From the NCBI GenBank assembly GCA_946800325.1, contig OX326959.1, positions 50,164,784 to 50,228,783 on the forward strand: 64,000 nucleotides of DNA, in the 5' to 3' direction. A program made the position numbers and the translations under genes. Positions 28,780 to 40,550 of this stretch are shown in pieces. The notes beneath the pieces were generated by a model. That model worked only from the letters and a program-made list of their open reading frames with translations, had not been told where the DNA came from and did no database searches. Within the stretch, counting starts at the first letter, position 1. Every line of letters begins with the position of its first letter. The stretch is from Luzula sylvatica. Its lineage: Eukaryota > Streptophyta > Magnoliopsida > Poales > Juncaceae.

Positions 28780-31700
28780 CTATTTCCCATGCGGGGTTGA
28801 ACTATAATACACGTGGCTCGACCGTTTTCTCTTGTGCGTTTTCAACAAAACGGGCCAACTATCACCACCAACATCCTCTCCCGATTCACTCACCCCCACC
28901 CCATTCTTACCACCATGTTCGGACCCGCTATTCTCCTCGCTACTCAAACCCACGACACCGTTTCTCTCTCCATCCGAAACCAACCTCGCGGGGCTCCTCC
29001 TAACCGTAGCCACGCTGTTAATCTTGCTCATATCGTCTCCCTCCTCTACCGCCTTCATCCATTGCACATCACTCAACGAATCGGTATACACCACCTCTTT
29101 TCTTAGCCTCTTGCCGAGGACGAGGTTGGTGGCGAACGGGTCGGGTTTGGAAGACTCTGCGTTCTTAACGAAAACCCATTCTGGTACCTCGTTTTCTTCC
29201 ATGAGTCGCGAACGGTACCTTTCTCTCTGTCTTCTTTCTTCGTCCATTTTCTCGAAAAGCCAGAATTCATCCTCGTTTCGAGCGGCCAAACGGTTTATTT
29301 CGCGTTCGCTCGGTACGTCCGTGCCTAGCGTGCTCGTTCCCCTTTTCATGATTTCTTGCAGCAATTCTCTCCTGTCTTGCGCTGTATTCATCAAATAAAA
29401 TATATGTTTATTAGACCGGAAATTAATATATCTCGAGAAAAATAAGAAATAAATTTCTAACGAACCAGTGGAAGTGGTGTTGAACAATCCAGCTTGGATA
29501 ACTTTCGCATCAATACCCTTCTTCAGTTTCGCACGCTCCAAAATCTCTTCTTCGATGGAACCAACACTAACCAAAACAAAAACCCTAACCTCTTTCTTCT
29601 GCCCAATCCTATGAGCTCGATCTTCAGCCTGTTGATCCATTTGAGGATTCCAATCACTGTCGAAAATAATCACCGTATCGGCAGTTTGCAAATTCAACCC
29701 TAATCCTCCCGCTCTCGTACTCAACAAAAACATAAAATACGGCGAATCCGGCGCGTTGAATTGTTTAAGCAACACGCCTCGCTCTTCGGTTTTGGTCGAC
29801 CCGTCGAGTCGAAGATATTGGAAATCGTTGAGTCTGAGATAGCCTTCGAGAATGTTCATCAATTGGGTCATTTGCGAGAAGAGGAGGACTCGATGGCCAG
29901 CTCGTTTTAGTTTCGGGAGGAGCCGATCTAATAACTCGAATTTTCCTGAAGATCTCACCATCTCTTCTTTGTGCGAAACGTTGTACTCTATCGGTGCCAT
30001 TGACGGTAGAAAAAGGTATGGGTGGTTGCAGCATTTTCGCAGTTGCATCGATAGATTCAGAAGCGATTTTGATTTTATCCCTGAGAAAAGCGATGAATTT
30101 CAGAAATGTATGAATGGATATTTAAGAAATTAAAAGAATGTATATTTTTTACCTGTTTGGACACCGACTCTGCCATCGCTGGTGACTTGTTCATAGTACG
30201 CTTTTTGCCAAGCAGATAAATCTGATTTCAGTATAACTTGCGTTTTACCAGGAAGGAATTTCTCCACCTCGTCTTTTTTCCTCCTCAGAAGAAAAGGACG
30301 CAAAACCTGATATAATATTTATTAAAAAGTATGTTGAAATACAAGGGGACAAGTATGAAATATCCAAAATAAAATAAATAAAGATGATGATTAATTTTAC
30401 TTGGTGTAAACGGTTAATGACGAGGAGCTCTTCTTCGCCAGTGAGAGAAACATCGCAAGCAAAGGGAGCGTTAAACCACTCCTCGAAGTTTTGTACCGAA
30501 TTGAATATATTCGGCAAGAGGAAATTAAGAAGTGACCAAAGCTCTTGCAAGCTGTTTTGTATTGGCGTACCGGTCAGAAGAAGTCTTCTCTTGATGCGGT
30601 ACCTAATAAATTAAAAAAAAATTACATAATTATCTTTGAAAAACAGAAAAAAAGAAATGAAGAAATTTATCGTACCCAGAAACAATTGCGCGCGAAAGAG
30701 CACACTCGTGATTTTTCAACCGATGACCTTCATCGACAATCAAGTAAAACCACTGAACTTTTTTCAAAAACTTTTTATCCTTCATTATGAGATCATAATG
30801 CGTCAGCAAAACATTGAACTTCCCTTCCATGAAATACTCTTCTCGTATCGTTTTTCTTTCTTCGGGCCGTCCATCGTACAAAATGGTCGTGATACTTGGC
30901 GCCCAAGTCGAGAATTCAGTGAACCAATTCGGCAACACTGCTTTGGGGGCTATGATCACGTGCGGTCCTACTACGCCTTTAGTTTCAATCAAATACGCGA
31001 TTAAAGCTATGGTTTGAATCGTCTTTCCGAGACCCATTTCGTCAGCGAGAATTCCGTTTAAATTATTGTTAAATAATGAAAGCATCCATTGAAGACCTTC
31101 CACCTGGTACGGCCTCAATTCCCCTCCTACAAGCATACTCGGTTGCTCCGTCACCTAAAAAATCCAAAAAGAATAAAATAATAAAATAATTAACTTAATA
31201 GAACAAAATTTGCAACCATACCTTCTCTTGAATTGCATGAACAGTTGCATTATACTCTCTCTGACCCTTGAGCAAATCATTGGCTTTCTCATTCTCATCA
31301 TCCAAAATCTCGATATCATCATCGTCGAGCAAATCGGCATCGTCAGGATCGGATTCTTTTGGCACGTATTCCGAATCTTTCTGACGTTGAACGGCCGCAC
31401 CGAGTCGCACGAGCAAGTCGTTGGTTTTTCCGAGAAGCATTTTGAGCCGCTCGTTTTTGCTCTCCTCTACCAAACGCATGTAGGCTTCTTGATCGTCCGC
31501 TTTTAATGCTTGGAAACGAAGCTTCTCTGCGCGAGTCACTCGTTGTTTTGCTCTTGCGTGCCATGCCTTAAAACATAAGAAAAAAAAATAAGAAAATTGA
31601 AAATTGGACTTGTTGGATGTAATTGTGTTCGTATACCTGAACTCCGTCGTTTCTTTGTTTCCTTCTTTTAAAAGAAGCTTGACCTTGGAGCTGAAATTCA

Positions 31701-33502
31701 CGAGCCACGTTAAGAATTTCAGTGAAGAATTTTCTTGTTTTCATCTCGACTTGACGTTTCTCTTCTTCTTCCATCCTCGACATTCTCTGTTCGTTCAAAT
31801 AACATTTCCTCATTAAAATTAGGCAGAATTTCATGTGTACCCCTGCGAAACATCATAATTTCATGTATACCCCTCAAAACCGTGAAATTTCATAAATACC
31901 CCTACAAAACCCTTCAAATATCATGGATACCTCTAAATTGAACTTTTTTATTTTATAATTTTATAATTTTTCGTTCAAAATATTTTTTCGTTTTACCGTT
32001 ATATAAAATATAATAATTACTTAAAATTTTGAGAATAGCATTGATTTCAACAATGATTTTTGGAAAGAAATTATGAGATAGAATTGACAATATTTGATTT
32101 TTGATGGTTTTAAATATTATTTTAGAGAAAAAAATATTCATTATCACAGAAAAATAATTTTTAAAATTAGGTAATTGGCATATTTACCAACGAGAAATAC
32201 GTTGATGGTTTTTAAATGATATAATAGGGGTATATGTGATATTTTAAGAATTTTATTGGGGTAATAATGATATTTGAAGGATTTTGAAGGGGTATCCATG
32301 ATATTTTGAGACGTTTGCAGGAGTATTCATGAAACTTCAGATTATCGAGGGGTATATGTGAAATTTTGATGTTTTCCATGGGTACACTTGAAATTGCGCC
32401 TTAAAATTATTATTATTATTTTTTGAAAATATAAGAAAGATATTGAACCTCGTTGTATCTTTTCTTCCTGTGACGCTCATCTTCGTTCATGGCGAAAGTG
32501 TCTCCAATACCAAACATGCTGAAAGGGTATCGCAAACGCATCATGCCCCAATCGTATAGCTGTTTGTCTGGGTATGAACACGTCTCCCTCAATTGATATT
32601 CCATATTTATTTCTGACCTTAGTTTCTTCTGCAAATCCAATAACTACAAATCCAAAAAAATTTATAATAATAAAGAAAATAGCAATGTCCAATCGAGTAA
32701 AAGAATTTCAAACTTGAGCAATCAATTGTTAAAATCATGTAAATGAAATAAATCTCGGGTCCAATTACCTTCAAACCATAGAGTTCAATCAAGCACTTTG
32801 TTTGTAAATCTTCGCCCCTGCTTGATGGAAGAGCTGAAAAAGAAGAAATGGAAGAGAAGATTACAAAATTACCCAAAACAAGGCTGGTATTTACTCAGCT
32901 TTTGAATCAGAAAATTACAATATAGAATCTCATAAGATAGCACAAAGAGAAACCTTCAAGCTCAGTAAGTCTGTGTTGGATGTTACTATTAAAACGGTTC
33001 TCTTTTAGGGTTTCCAATTCCGAGCAAGACATGTGTGTTAGCAATTGCTTTTGGATAGCATCCTCGAGCTCCTTCATCAAAGCATCGTCTTTCGAAACTT
33101 CATTTTCCTGCACAAATCAAACCCAATTTGAATCCGAACATTCAGAGTCTTACAGGAAAAATCAATTCAGCAAAACTGACCAGAACCCAAAACCCTAAAA
33201 CACCCAATAGATCAATTCAAACTCAAATCCAATAAAAACTAAAAGGAAAAACAAAGAAAAATTCATCCACATACCGAATCTTCTCTCCCAATCTCCTCAA
33301 CCACTGCCCCTTCAACTCTAGATTCGTCATGGTATATATCAAATACAGCACGAACAACATCTGGAGGTAGTGGTAGGTTTCGAGAAATCAAATTAAGAGC
33401 ACCAATCAACACCTTAGATTTCTCTATCACACTTTCAGACGAAACCAAAGGGATGCCAGGCGTCGGTTGAACGGAAGAGGTGCTCTCCACCGATGCCGCC
33501 AT
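28780..33502 (-). CDS. CHR12: SWI/SNF chromatin-remodelling ATPase, CHR12/CHR23 (MINU) type
   Basis: Eleven exons on the minus strand: 33275-33502, 32954-33107, 32769-32833, 32449-32643, 31637-31786, 31222-31566, 30676-31154, 30401-30602, 30153-30306, 29466-30080 and 28780-29381. The joined frame is 1062 codons. In order: a variable N-terminus; an HSA-like helical region ([17 protein letters not shown] through [15 protein letters not shown]); an acidic patch ([20 protein letters not shown]); the SNF2 ATPase with DEMGLGKT at 417-424 and DEGH at 520-523; the C-terminal helicase half ([27 protein letters not shown]); and a SnAC segment ([20 protein letters not shown]). There is no bromodomain or AT-hook tail. 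That and the total length place it with Arabidopsis CHR12/CHR23 rather than BRM or SYD. It should slide or evict nucleosomes in the nucleus as part of a SWI/SNF-class complex. CHR12 versus CHR23 cannot be told apart here. One intron hosts a MITE. Confidence 0.95.
31822..32400. mobile_element. MULE-type MITE in a CHR12 intron
   Basis: 579-bp element between perfect 9-bp direct repeats TTAAAATTA (31813-31821 and 32401-32409). The ends are imperfect inverted repeats: left GGCAGAATTTCATGTGTACC, right, read inward, GGCGCAATTTCAAGTGTACC. Behind both ends, motifs such as GGGGTATNNATGATATTT repeat several times in opposite orientation. A 9-bp duplication with long inverted ends is typical of Mutator-like elements. 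It has no coding capacity. It lies in the intron between the exons at 32449 and 31786 and leaves both splice sites intact. Confidence 0.85.
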
Positions 33503-33977
33503 GGAGAAACTTCCCTCGTAATTCAAATAGATAACTAACGGTCGATTGATCGAGAGGACGGAGGGATTATATAGTTTCAGTCTTTCGTTTGGGCTGGGAT
33601 TGTTGGAGTCGGGGTTGGGATTTTTGTATGAATCAGAAGCCCTAGGGAAGGTCGCGGGATGTGCGAATTGCGGCAAAGGAAAATATTAGTAATTTAGTTG
33701 GTGGGGGTATGGAATGAGCAAAATTGCCCCTGTATTATACTTATATTGTAAAGAGACCCCTTAGTTAATAATACAAGGTATTTTGATTTGGGAAAATATA
33801 GTATGTGTAGGTCCCAAACACATTTTGGACGTCATATGTACATGTTACTAAGTCAATCAACCTGTATCAATGAAATTTTTGACATATCAATTGCACGATA
33901 CACCATTTCAGTCGACAATGCGTCAATTGCTTTATTAAATGTCTGACAAGTCCAAAATTATGTCGTTGGAACAACTT

Positions 33978-34533
33978 ATGTTATACGGATACGGATACGG
34001 ATAGCGTATCCGATACGATACGGATACGACGATACGGTAATTTTCAAAAAATCATGAATACGAATACGGCGATATAATTATTAATTTAATATATTTATAT
34101 TATATATAATTAATAAATAAGTAATAAATTAAATAATAAATTAATAATATTTTTAAATTAAATATCATGACAATAAACAATATCAATCAAATAATACAAG
34201 TATCATAAAACTATCATAAACTTGTTCTAGAAATATTTTATAACTAATCTAGAAGTATCATAGAAGTATCATATATAATTTATTTAAAATATTATGGGCC
34301 AAAATATATAATGGGCCGAAGTATTCTAAATGGAGTATCACAGCCGTATCCTGGACGTATCCTCAGCCGTATCCTGCCGTATCCCCGCCGTATCCGAAAA
34401 AAATAAATATTAAAATATTCGGATACGCCACGTGGCGTATCCTATACGTATCCGAGCCGTATCGCACCCGTATCCGTATCGGATACGCGTATCCTCAGGA
34501 TACTTCTGCATTTTTGAAGTATCCGGGTAACAT
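33978..34533. mobile_element. Foldback/MITE rich in GATACG repeats
   Basis: The left end reads ATGTTATACGGATACGGATA, and the right end read inward is ATGTTACCCGGATAC, so about 13 of the first 15 bases pair. Both ends carry many GGATACG/CGTATCC words in opposite orientation (33984-34040 and 34335-34500), and the centre is AT-rich. The 8-mer CTTATGTT overlaps the left end (33975-33982) and recurs just after the right end (34536-34543). It may be the target duplication of a hAT-like element, but the exact borders are not certain. Confidence 0.6.
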
Positions 34534-35054
34534 AGCTTATGTTCGATCAACAAATTTATAATAGATATTTATATTTATATGTAAATGATCGGTCCACAAT
34601 AAATTTATGCGTTTTATCAACTTGATTCTAATTTTTTGTAAAATTGGCTCTAATTTAAACCAGATGAGTATTTTAATATAATTGATCTCCATGAAAATAA
34701 TTAATCTTTTTTTTCAATTCAGTCCGTGAAAAATTACAAAAAAAACCCAATTTTTTTTAAACAGAATTGAGTTTGATACAGTTTTTTTTGTAAAACAATA
34801 ACTTTTACTTGAAAACTCTAAATTATTCCAAACTTGTTTTGATCTTCTCTTTGAAACTTGTACTTTGCAATAGTAAAACTGGATTGAGCTAGTCTGGTTT
34901 AGATTTTTTTACAAATTTCAACCAAAGAATGACGAAGATTTCAATTGCATACAAATTACATAATTCACAAAATCAATAACAAATAGAAAAATTGATCAAT
35001 TTGGATGATTCAAAAGGGAAGAAACTAGATTACGTGAACTTTGAATATCAATAA
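34534..35054. other. AT-rich DNA without gene
   Basis: No protein-like open frame or repeat recognised. It separates the GATACG element from a dead LINE fragment. Confidence 0.5.
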
Positions 35055-35975
35055 TTGATTTTGATTTTAACCATAAAGATCTATAATTTACCCAAACATA
35101 TCCAAAAAAGAAACAACGTAGGTTTAGGCATACATAATTTACAAACTTTTAGTAAGGCGCTCCTCTTAAAATTCCTTTGGAAGATAGATAACGGACGACA
35201 AAACATATGGGATAATTACCTATTCAAAATGTATGACATAACATCGGCAAGCCAAATAAGCGACATAACCGGCTATACAATTATCCCATTTCTAAAAGAG
35301 CTTAATGACCTATTGCCATACAAAGACCCAACGACGGCCGAGGTCACACGGAAATTGGAAGGCTCCAAGATATTCACGACAAGGTTGGTGTATCGAATAT
35401 TAAGCGATCCGGGCATAAGGAACCCATGGCAAAAACAATGTTGGAAGACCAAATCACCGCTCAAAGTTAGGATGTTTATATGGCTTGCACTACATGAGAG
35501 GATAAACACGGCCGACCTCTTACAAAGAAATTAAGGGGTGACCACATATACCTACATGTCAATTATGCAAGAGATACCAAGAAACGGTTGACCACTTGTT
35601 TGTAGAATGTACATACACCAAATCCGTGTGGAAGATATGTCAACGACAAACTAACGCACTGACCATCATACCATCGGGAGTCACAACGATTCAGGCATGA
35701 AATAAGGGGAGGAGTAACCTAGCGAATACCGAAAACAAGGATGGGACTCACTATGGATGGCAATAGTATGGTCGCTTTGGAAGGAACGAAATGTCAGGAT
35801 CTTCCGCAATGCAAGAAGAGGATCAAGAGCAACGGCAAACAAGGTATCCAAGACGCAACCATATGGAAGAGGTTAATGTAGATTAGGCTATTTTTTCGCA
35901 AATCTTTGTAAATACCACTGTTTTCATATATGAAAATTCCTAAGTACGCTACTGCTTTCCTTTTTAAAAAAAAAA
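35055..35975 (+). pseudogene. 3' end of a dead L1-type LINE (zf-RVT domain)
   Basis: The open frame 35055-35534 contains GLGIHNLQTFSKALLLKFLW and SPLKVRMFIWLALHERINTA, both hallmarks of the region after reverse transcriptase in plant non-LTR retrotransposons. After a stop at 35532 the similarity continues in another frame as CQLCKRYQETVDHLFVEC, the Cys/His zinc-binding motif at the end of such polyproteins. The fragment ends in a run of A after CTACTGCTTTCCTTTTT at about 35961-35971, the usual LINE tail. Frameshifts and stops show it is dead, and the upstream part of the element is missing. Confidence 0.8.
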
Positions 35976-37552
35976 GAAATCTGAAAAATTCAGGAAAATC
36001 CAAAATTAAACTTGTGCAATTTTTATTTTTCCCAACTTTGAAAGATGATTGCTCTCAAAATTGGAAATCAATTTGGGTTGGAAAAATTTCCGTAGAAACT
36101 AGAAGATTAGGACTACACAAGTGTATTTTTAGATTAGGGTTTTGAGATCTAAAAAAACCTAAATAAAATAAAAACGGGTATTAGAATTAAAAAAAACAGT
36201 GAAGTGAGTTTCAGTTTTGATTCAACTTTATGATTTTTTTATGATTAAAACAAAATCAAATTGAAAATCTATTTAAAGTCAATTAAGGGAGTTAGTTGAA
36301 CATGTACATATTTTTAGTTTAATTTTTATAATTCTAGATTAATAATAATTTAATTAATATAATCAGTGTGATAATTAGGATTTTGAAGATTAAAATATTC
36401 AAACAATTGAAACAAAATTCAGAAAATTAGGAAAAGTAATCTCAATAAATAATCAAATTTAGAATTATTCGAGTTATACACAAAATTGCATTAAAAAAAA
36501 ATTAAAAAGCTAAAATTGGAGAAAATAAACCTAAAATTGGAGAGTGTGAATCCAGAATTTAGATCCTTGGACTTCTGGGAGCTTGATCTTGATCCACTAA
36601 GATGGAGGAAGGTCTGGTGAGTCTTGATTCGAGCTTAAGAAATCTAATTTTGGATGATCTTGGCGAGCCATCCCAGTCCGCGGCAGAGAACAAGACAGCA
36701 AGCGAGCGTACCTTTGTTCGCTTCTTCCTCCAAGCACAAAAGTTGAAGGATACCTGTAGGTCGGTGGCTATCTAAGAAAACTATGATTCGATCCGCCCCC
36801 CGACTGGGAGGCATCTACCTCATCCCGATCACAAGGAGAGGTTCACCATGATGTGGGTAAGGTACTTGAATTCTTTCCGGCATGCTCTCAGATTTACGGA
36901 TTCCCAGGGGGTCGAAGGCCAACCAACGTTGGATGACAATGAGAAAGGTGGTGGGGGAAGGTGTTGAAACTCGAACTAACTCTTTAAGAAGATCTAGAGG
37001 GGTTTCTAGAGTGCGTATGAAGAGGCTTAAGAGATCATAAGTGCATGCGAAGTGGTGATTTGATTTTGAGCTCAACCCGTTCTTTTATAACAAAAAATCT
37101 TGGTTTTATGGACCAAATTCACCCAAACAAAAGCTAGAATCGTGCACACAATCCTCCCACAATAATTTTCACGTTGAAATTGTTCGATTTCATGCTCTGT
37201 AGAGGAAGTTACATGTTCTTGGTGATTTATGTCGGGTTTCGGGTTTAGGGTTTAGGGGTAATGGATGCTCCAGTTCTCACTGAGTTGTGTAAATAACATA
37301 GTTTACATGCATATTGGAGGATCCACCGAGGAATCAATGGAGAAGAAGCACGTGAGCCGTTGCCTCGAGCTCACAACTCTTGAATGAGTTAGGGTTGCTC
37401 TTTTGTTATATTTCTTGTGTAGGTGTTAGGTTTTTGGACAACTTTATTGTATGTATGCATGTATGTATGCATGCACAAGGATGGAGTCAGAAATGATTTA
37501 TGAGGAGGGCGGGCAGACAAAACTAGAATATTTTTTTCCTAATTGCAAAGGC
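35976..37552. other. Unassigned region
   Basis: 36000-36560 is AT-rich with nothing recognisable. 36560-37080 has more balanced composition and a plus-strand stretch around RYLNSFRHALRFTDSQG, which looks like decayed coding sequence, probably from a retroelement, but I cannot name it. 37200-37460 shows nothing. TATG/CATG words repeat at 37450-37475. Confidence 0.4.
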
Positions 37553-37560
37553 CCTAGGCA

Positions 37561-38068
37561 TAGGGATGTCAATGGGTCGGGTAAAACCCGAACCCGCGGG
37601 TACCCGACCCGAACGGGACGGGTAATACCCGAAAAAAATACCCGCTCCGGGGGTAAAATTTTACCCGCGGGTATACCCGAATCCGAAAATACCCGAGAAA
37701 TACCCGAAAAATACCCGAAAATACTCAATGATATGAAAATTTGTGGTGTTTTATGGATTAATTATTTGTAATATTTGTATTTATAATGTATTTTGTACAA
37801 GTTGTCTATTTTATGTATACAAAATTGTTGGTGATTTTACGTATTTGTATAATAATTTATAATTTTTTTATTTTGTATTGATTATTTTCGGGTAACGGGT
37901 TCGGGTATACCCGTTACCCGCGGGTTCGGGTATACCCGTTACCCGCGGGTTCGGGTATGATTTTTTACCCGCGGGTATTTTGGGTTCGGGTTCGGGTAAT
38001 ACCCGAAAATTCGGGTTCGGGTATGGGGGAGGCTTACCCGAACCCGACCCTCCCCGTTGACATCCCTA
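37561..38068. mobile_element. hAT-type MITE with (C)CCGGGTA foldback
   Basis: 508-bp element flanked by perfect 8-bp direct repeats CCTAGGCA (37553-37560 and 38069-38076). The ends are inverted repeats TAGGGATGTCAA(T/C)GGG. Each arm carries many alternating ACCCG/CGGGT words (for example GGTACCCGACCCG and CCGCGGGTTCGGGTA), so the element can fold back on itself. An AT-rich core of about 180 bp sits in the middle. The 8-bp duplication points to hAT transposase. No coding capacity. Confidence 0.88.
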
Positions 38069-38076
38069 CCTAGGCA

Positions 38077-38461
38077 ACACAATTTTTTTACTAAATCGTT
38101 AAAAACATTTCATTTTTCAAAAATTATAATAAAATGTTTTTAATTTTTTAGAGAAAATTACGTGTCTACATGATTTTTTTTTTAATTTTTAGTTAATCTG
38201 ATTTGGCAAATTATATATTAAAAAAATAAAATACAAAATATGAGAGAACGAGACTAATATTAAATTTAGGTTAAATACCGATGATGTAATGATGTGTTGA
38301 TAGTCTAATGTGGTTTTTTACTTAAATTCATAAGAAAATTAAGTTAATTAATTTGAATATTTTTTAGGTCGACAAAATAAGCAGGTTGTTTATGTCAAAA
38401 AAAAAGGAAAAAAATAAGCAACGTTGTATTAACTTTAGTCGTAAGCAAATCGTCGATTTTC
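38077..38461. other. AT-rich spacer
   Basis: Only low-complexity AT-rich DNA; no feature seen. Confidence 0.5.
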
Positions 38462-38729
38462 ATGCACAAAGGGGAAACACAAATAGATACATGGCCACCG
38501 CGAAAATCCCTACATATTTACCACATGAGCACCGCGAAAATCCCAAAGGGGATCCTTGATTCCATGAACAAAACAATTCGTCAATTTTTTTGGTCGAACG
38601 AATCAGCTGGGGCCAACACAAATAGATACATGGCCATCAAATCTTGGGATTGCATTCAACGACCTCCTGAATTCGGTGGTTTGGGCGTAAGGGATCTAGA
38701 TTCAATCAATAGAGCGATGCTAATGAAAC
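38462..38729 (+). pseudogene. LINE fragment, left part
   Basis: Translation gives AKIPKGILDSMNKTIRQFFW and EFGGLGVRDLDSINRAML, the conserved region just downstream of the reverse transcriptase in plant L1 elements. The 5' border is rearranged: the word ACACAAATAGATACATGGCC occurs twice (about 38477 and 38618) and CACCGCGAAAATCCC also twice. The fragment stops at the insertion point of the solo LTR and resumes at 40402. Confidence 0.8.
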
Positions 38730-40401
38730 TGTAATAAATATCAAAAATAGGGTTTTGATATTTGTAGATTATTATTCCTAAACCTTAGAGTATAAGACCC
38801 ATATTAAAAATATAACTCTTCCAACGATCAAAACCGAGTTATTATGTGTCAAAGTTCTCGAAAGGGTATAATCGTAATTTCATTTTTATGGATTATTTAA
38901 ATAAATATATTATAGGGTCTTATTTACAAAATGGCCAAATCATTAATAATAGTAAAAATAGAGTTTGCAAAATAAACCTCCGTATACTTGTAAATCCAAG
39001 AGTTTGCAAATATGATAGTTTTGTGGGCATGTATGAAATGTGCCCATCCAGCTCATTACATGCATGAATTTGGGGCCACCACCTCATCACATGCAGAATG
39101 TTGGCGGCCCACATCTCACATCTCTCCTTCCATCCATTTAACCATTAAACATTCATGAAACCCTAAGAAAAGAAGAGAGAAAAGGAGGAAAAATCAAGGA
39201 AAAGAGGAGATTTCGCAAAACGAAAAGTGCCATAATTTTCAGGAGGTTGAGTTGTGCGAGTTGACACGATCAAAAGAAGAATTACATCCAAGTTTCGAGT
39301 TTCTCCATTTTCACTCCATATTGTGCGCCGTTTCGATTAATCTCTTGTTTGTCGAGTTTCTTTCCATTAGGTGAGTGCTACTCTCACTTTCCTCTTATTA
39401 AGAATCCAATTACGAGCGTTTCTAGACCTTACATGATAGTCAATGGTTCTTGCTTTAGAAACCGTATTTTGCTTTAAAAACCGTGTTACCTCAACAAAAT
39501 GTATATTATGTAGATTTGATCATCTATATATATGTAGAATTTTATTTGGATAAAACGTAAGCCGGGCTTACGATTTTAGTGAGGGTCTTCACGAGGCTCT
39601 CTATATGTATGATTTGAATTGGTCTAAAACGTAAGCTGGGACTTGCGATTTTAGAAATGGTCTATGTGAGACTCTATTGAGGAAAAGACGTAGCTAACTT
39701 AATGTAGTGCAAAGTCCCGACCCATGAGGAATTTGGCTGTGGCGCATGGATATCCGGTAGATCGTCAGGTGGGAGTTATTAGCGCCCTCATCCCGGTAAA
39801 GTATTAGTATGTATATGATTATGTATGAAGGTAAGTGATTTTGATTTCGAAAAGCCGGGACAAGTACTTTGAGAAGTATTTATATACTTATATGATTTCA
39901 AAATATGAATTATGATTATTTTGGAGCGAGATTTTTGGCTAGCCATGTATAAGGTCGATCTTAATAAGCTAGGTTCAAAACTCACTCACTTAGTCATTCC
40001 GTGACTAACCATTTTATTTGAATGTTTTGAGTCTAGGTACGGTGGACAGATCATCCGCAGCAGCGGGTATCTAGAGTGTGAGTTCGACGGTTTCGTTTTC
40101 ATCGCGGAACCTCCATCTTGTGTATATTAGTTTATTTTCGTTTCTGGCCAGCGAGCCCTTTGTTGATGCGACTTATTTCGTTTTGTGTTTGTTTAAGTCG
40201 CGTATGTGTTTATATGCTTCCGCTAGGTTTCTTTGTGTTCGTTTGTATATGTTATGGTGATGCATGTATATATATGTGTGTCGTTGTTTTCGAGTTGTGG
40301 AATTTATGTTTTTGTGAAATTATCATATAAGAGCCTGTGGTATAAGAGTTGTATACTGGCGGGTTGCCGCACTCTTTTCCATTTTATTTTGGGGCGTGAC
40401 A
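38730..40401 (+). mobile_element. Solo LTR (Ty3/gypsy-like), 1.67 kb
   Basis: The segment begins TGTAATAAATATC and ends GGGGCGTGACA, the TG...CA ends of an LTR. It is flanked by the perfect 5-bp target duplication GAAAC (38725-38729 and 40402-40406). Removing it together with one duplication restores the reading frame of the LINE fragment on both sides, which proves insertion. No gag, pol or second LTR lies inside, so this is what remains after LTR-LTR recombination. The terminal sequence GGGGCGTGACA and the length resemble LTRs of chromovirus-type gypsy elements; the family is inference. Confidence 0.88.
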
Positions 40402-40550
40402 GAAACTAAATTGGAAATTAGCACAAAATGATGATGCAATTTGGGTCAAAATACAAAGAGCCAAATACTTCCCATCCACCAACTACTGAGTCGCTTCCGC
40501 AGTCGCTTCCGCCACTGCTAACGCATCCTCAGCTTGGAAAAGTTTGATAT
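40402..40550 (+). pseudogene. LINE fragment, right part
   Basis: Continues the frame of the fragment at 38462-38729 (WKLAQNDDAIWVKIQRAKYF), then meets a stop at about 40486 and decays. It is the other half of the same LINE relic split by the solo LTR. Confidence 0.75.

Noticed and set aside
36815..37075. 86-codon minus-strand frame
   Set aside because: No recognisable domain; the region looks like decayed repeat sequence and either strand could be spurious.
37451..37771. 106-codon frame with TRGYPTRTG-like repeats
   Set aside because: Mostly the foldback arm of the hAT MITE.
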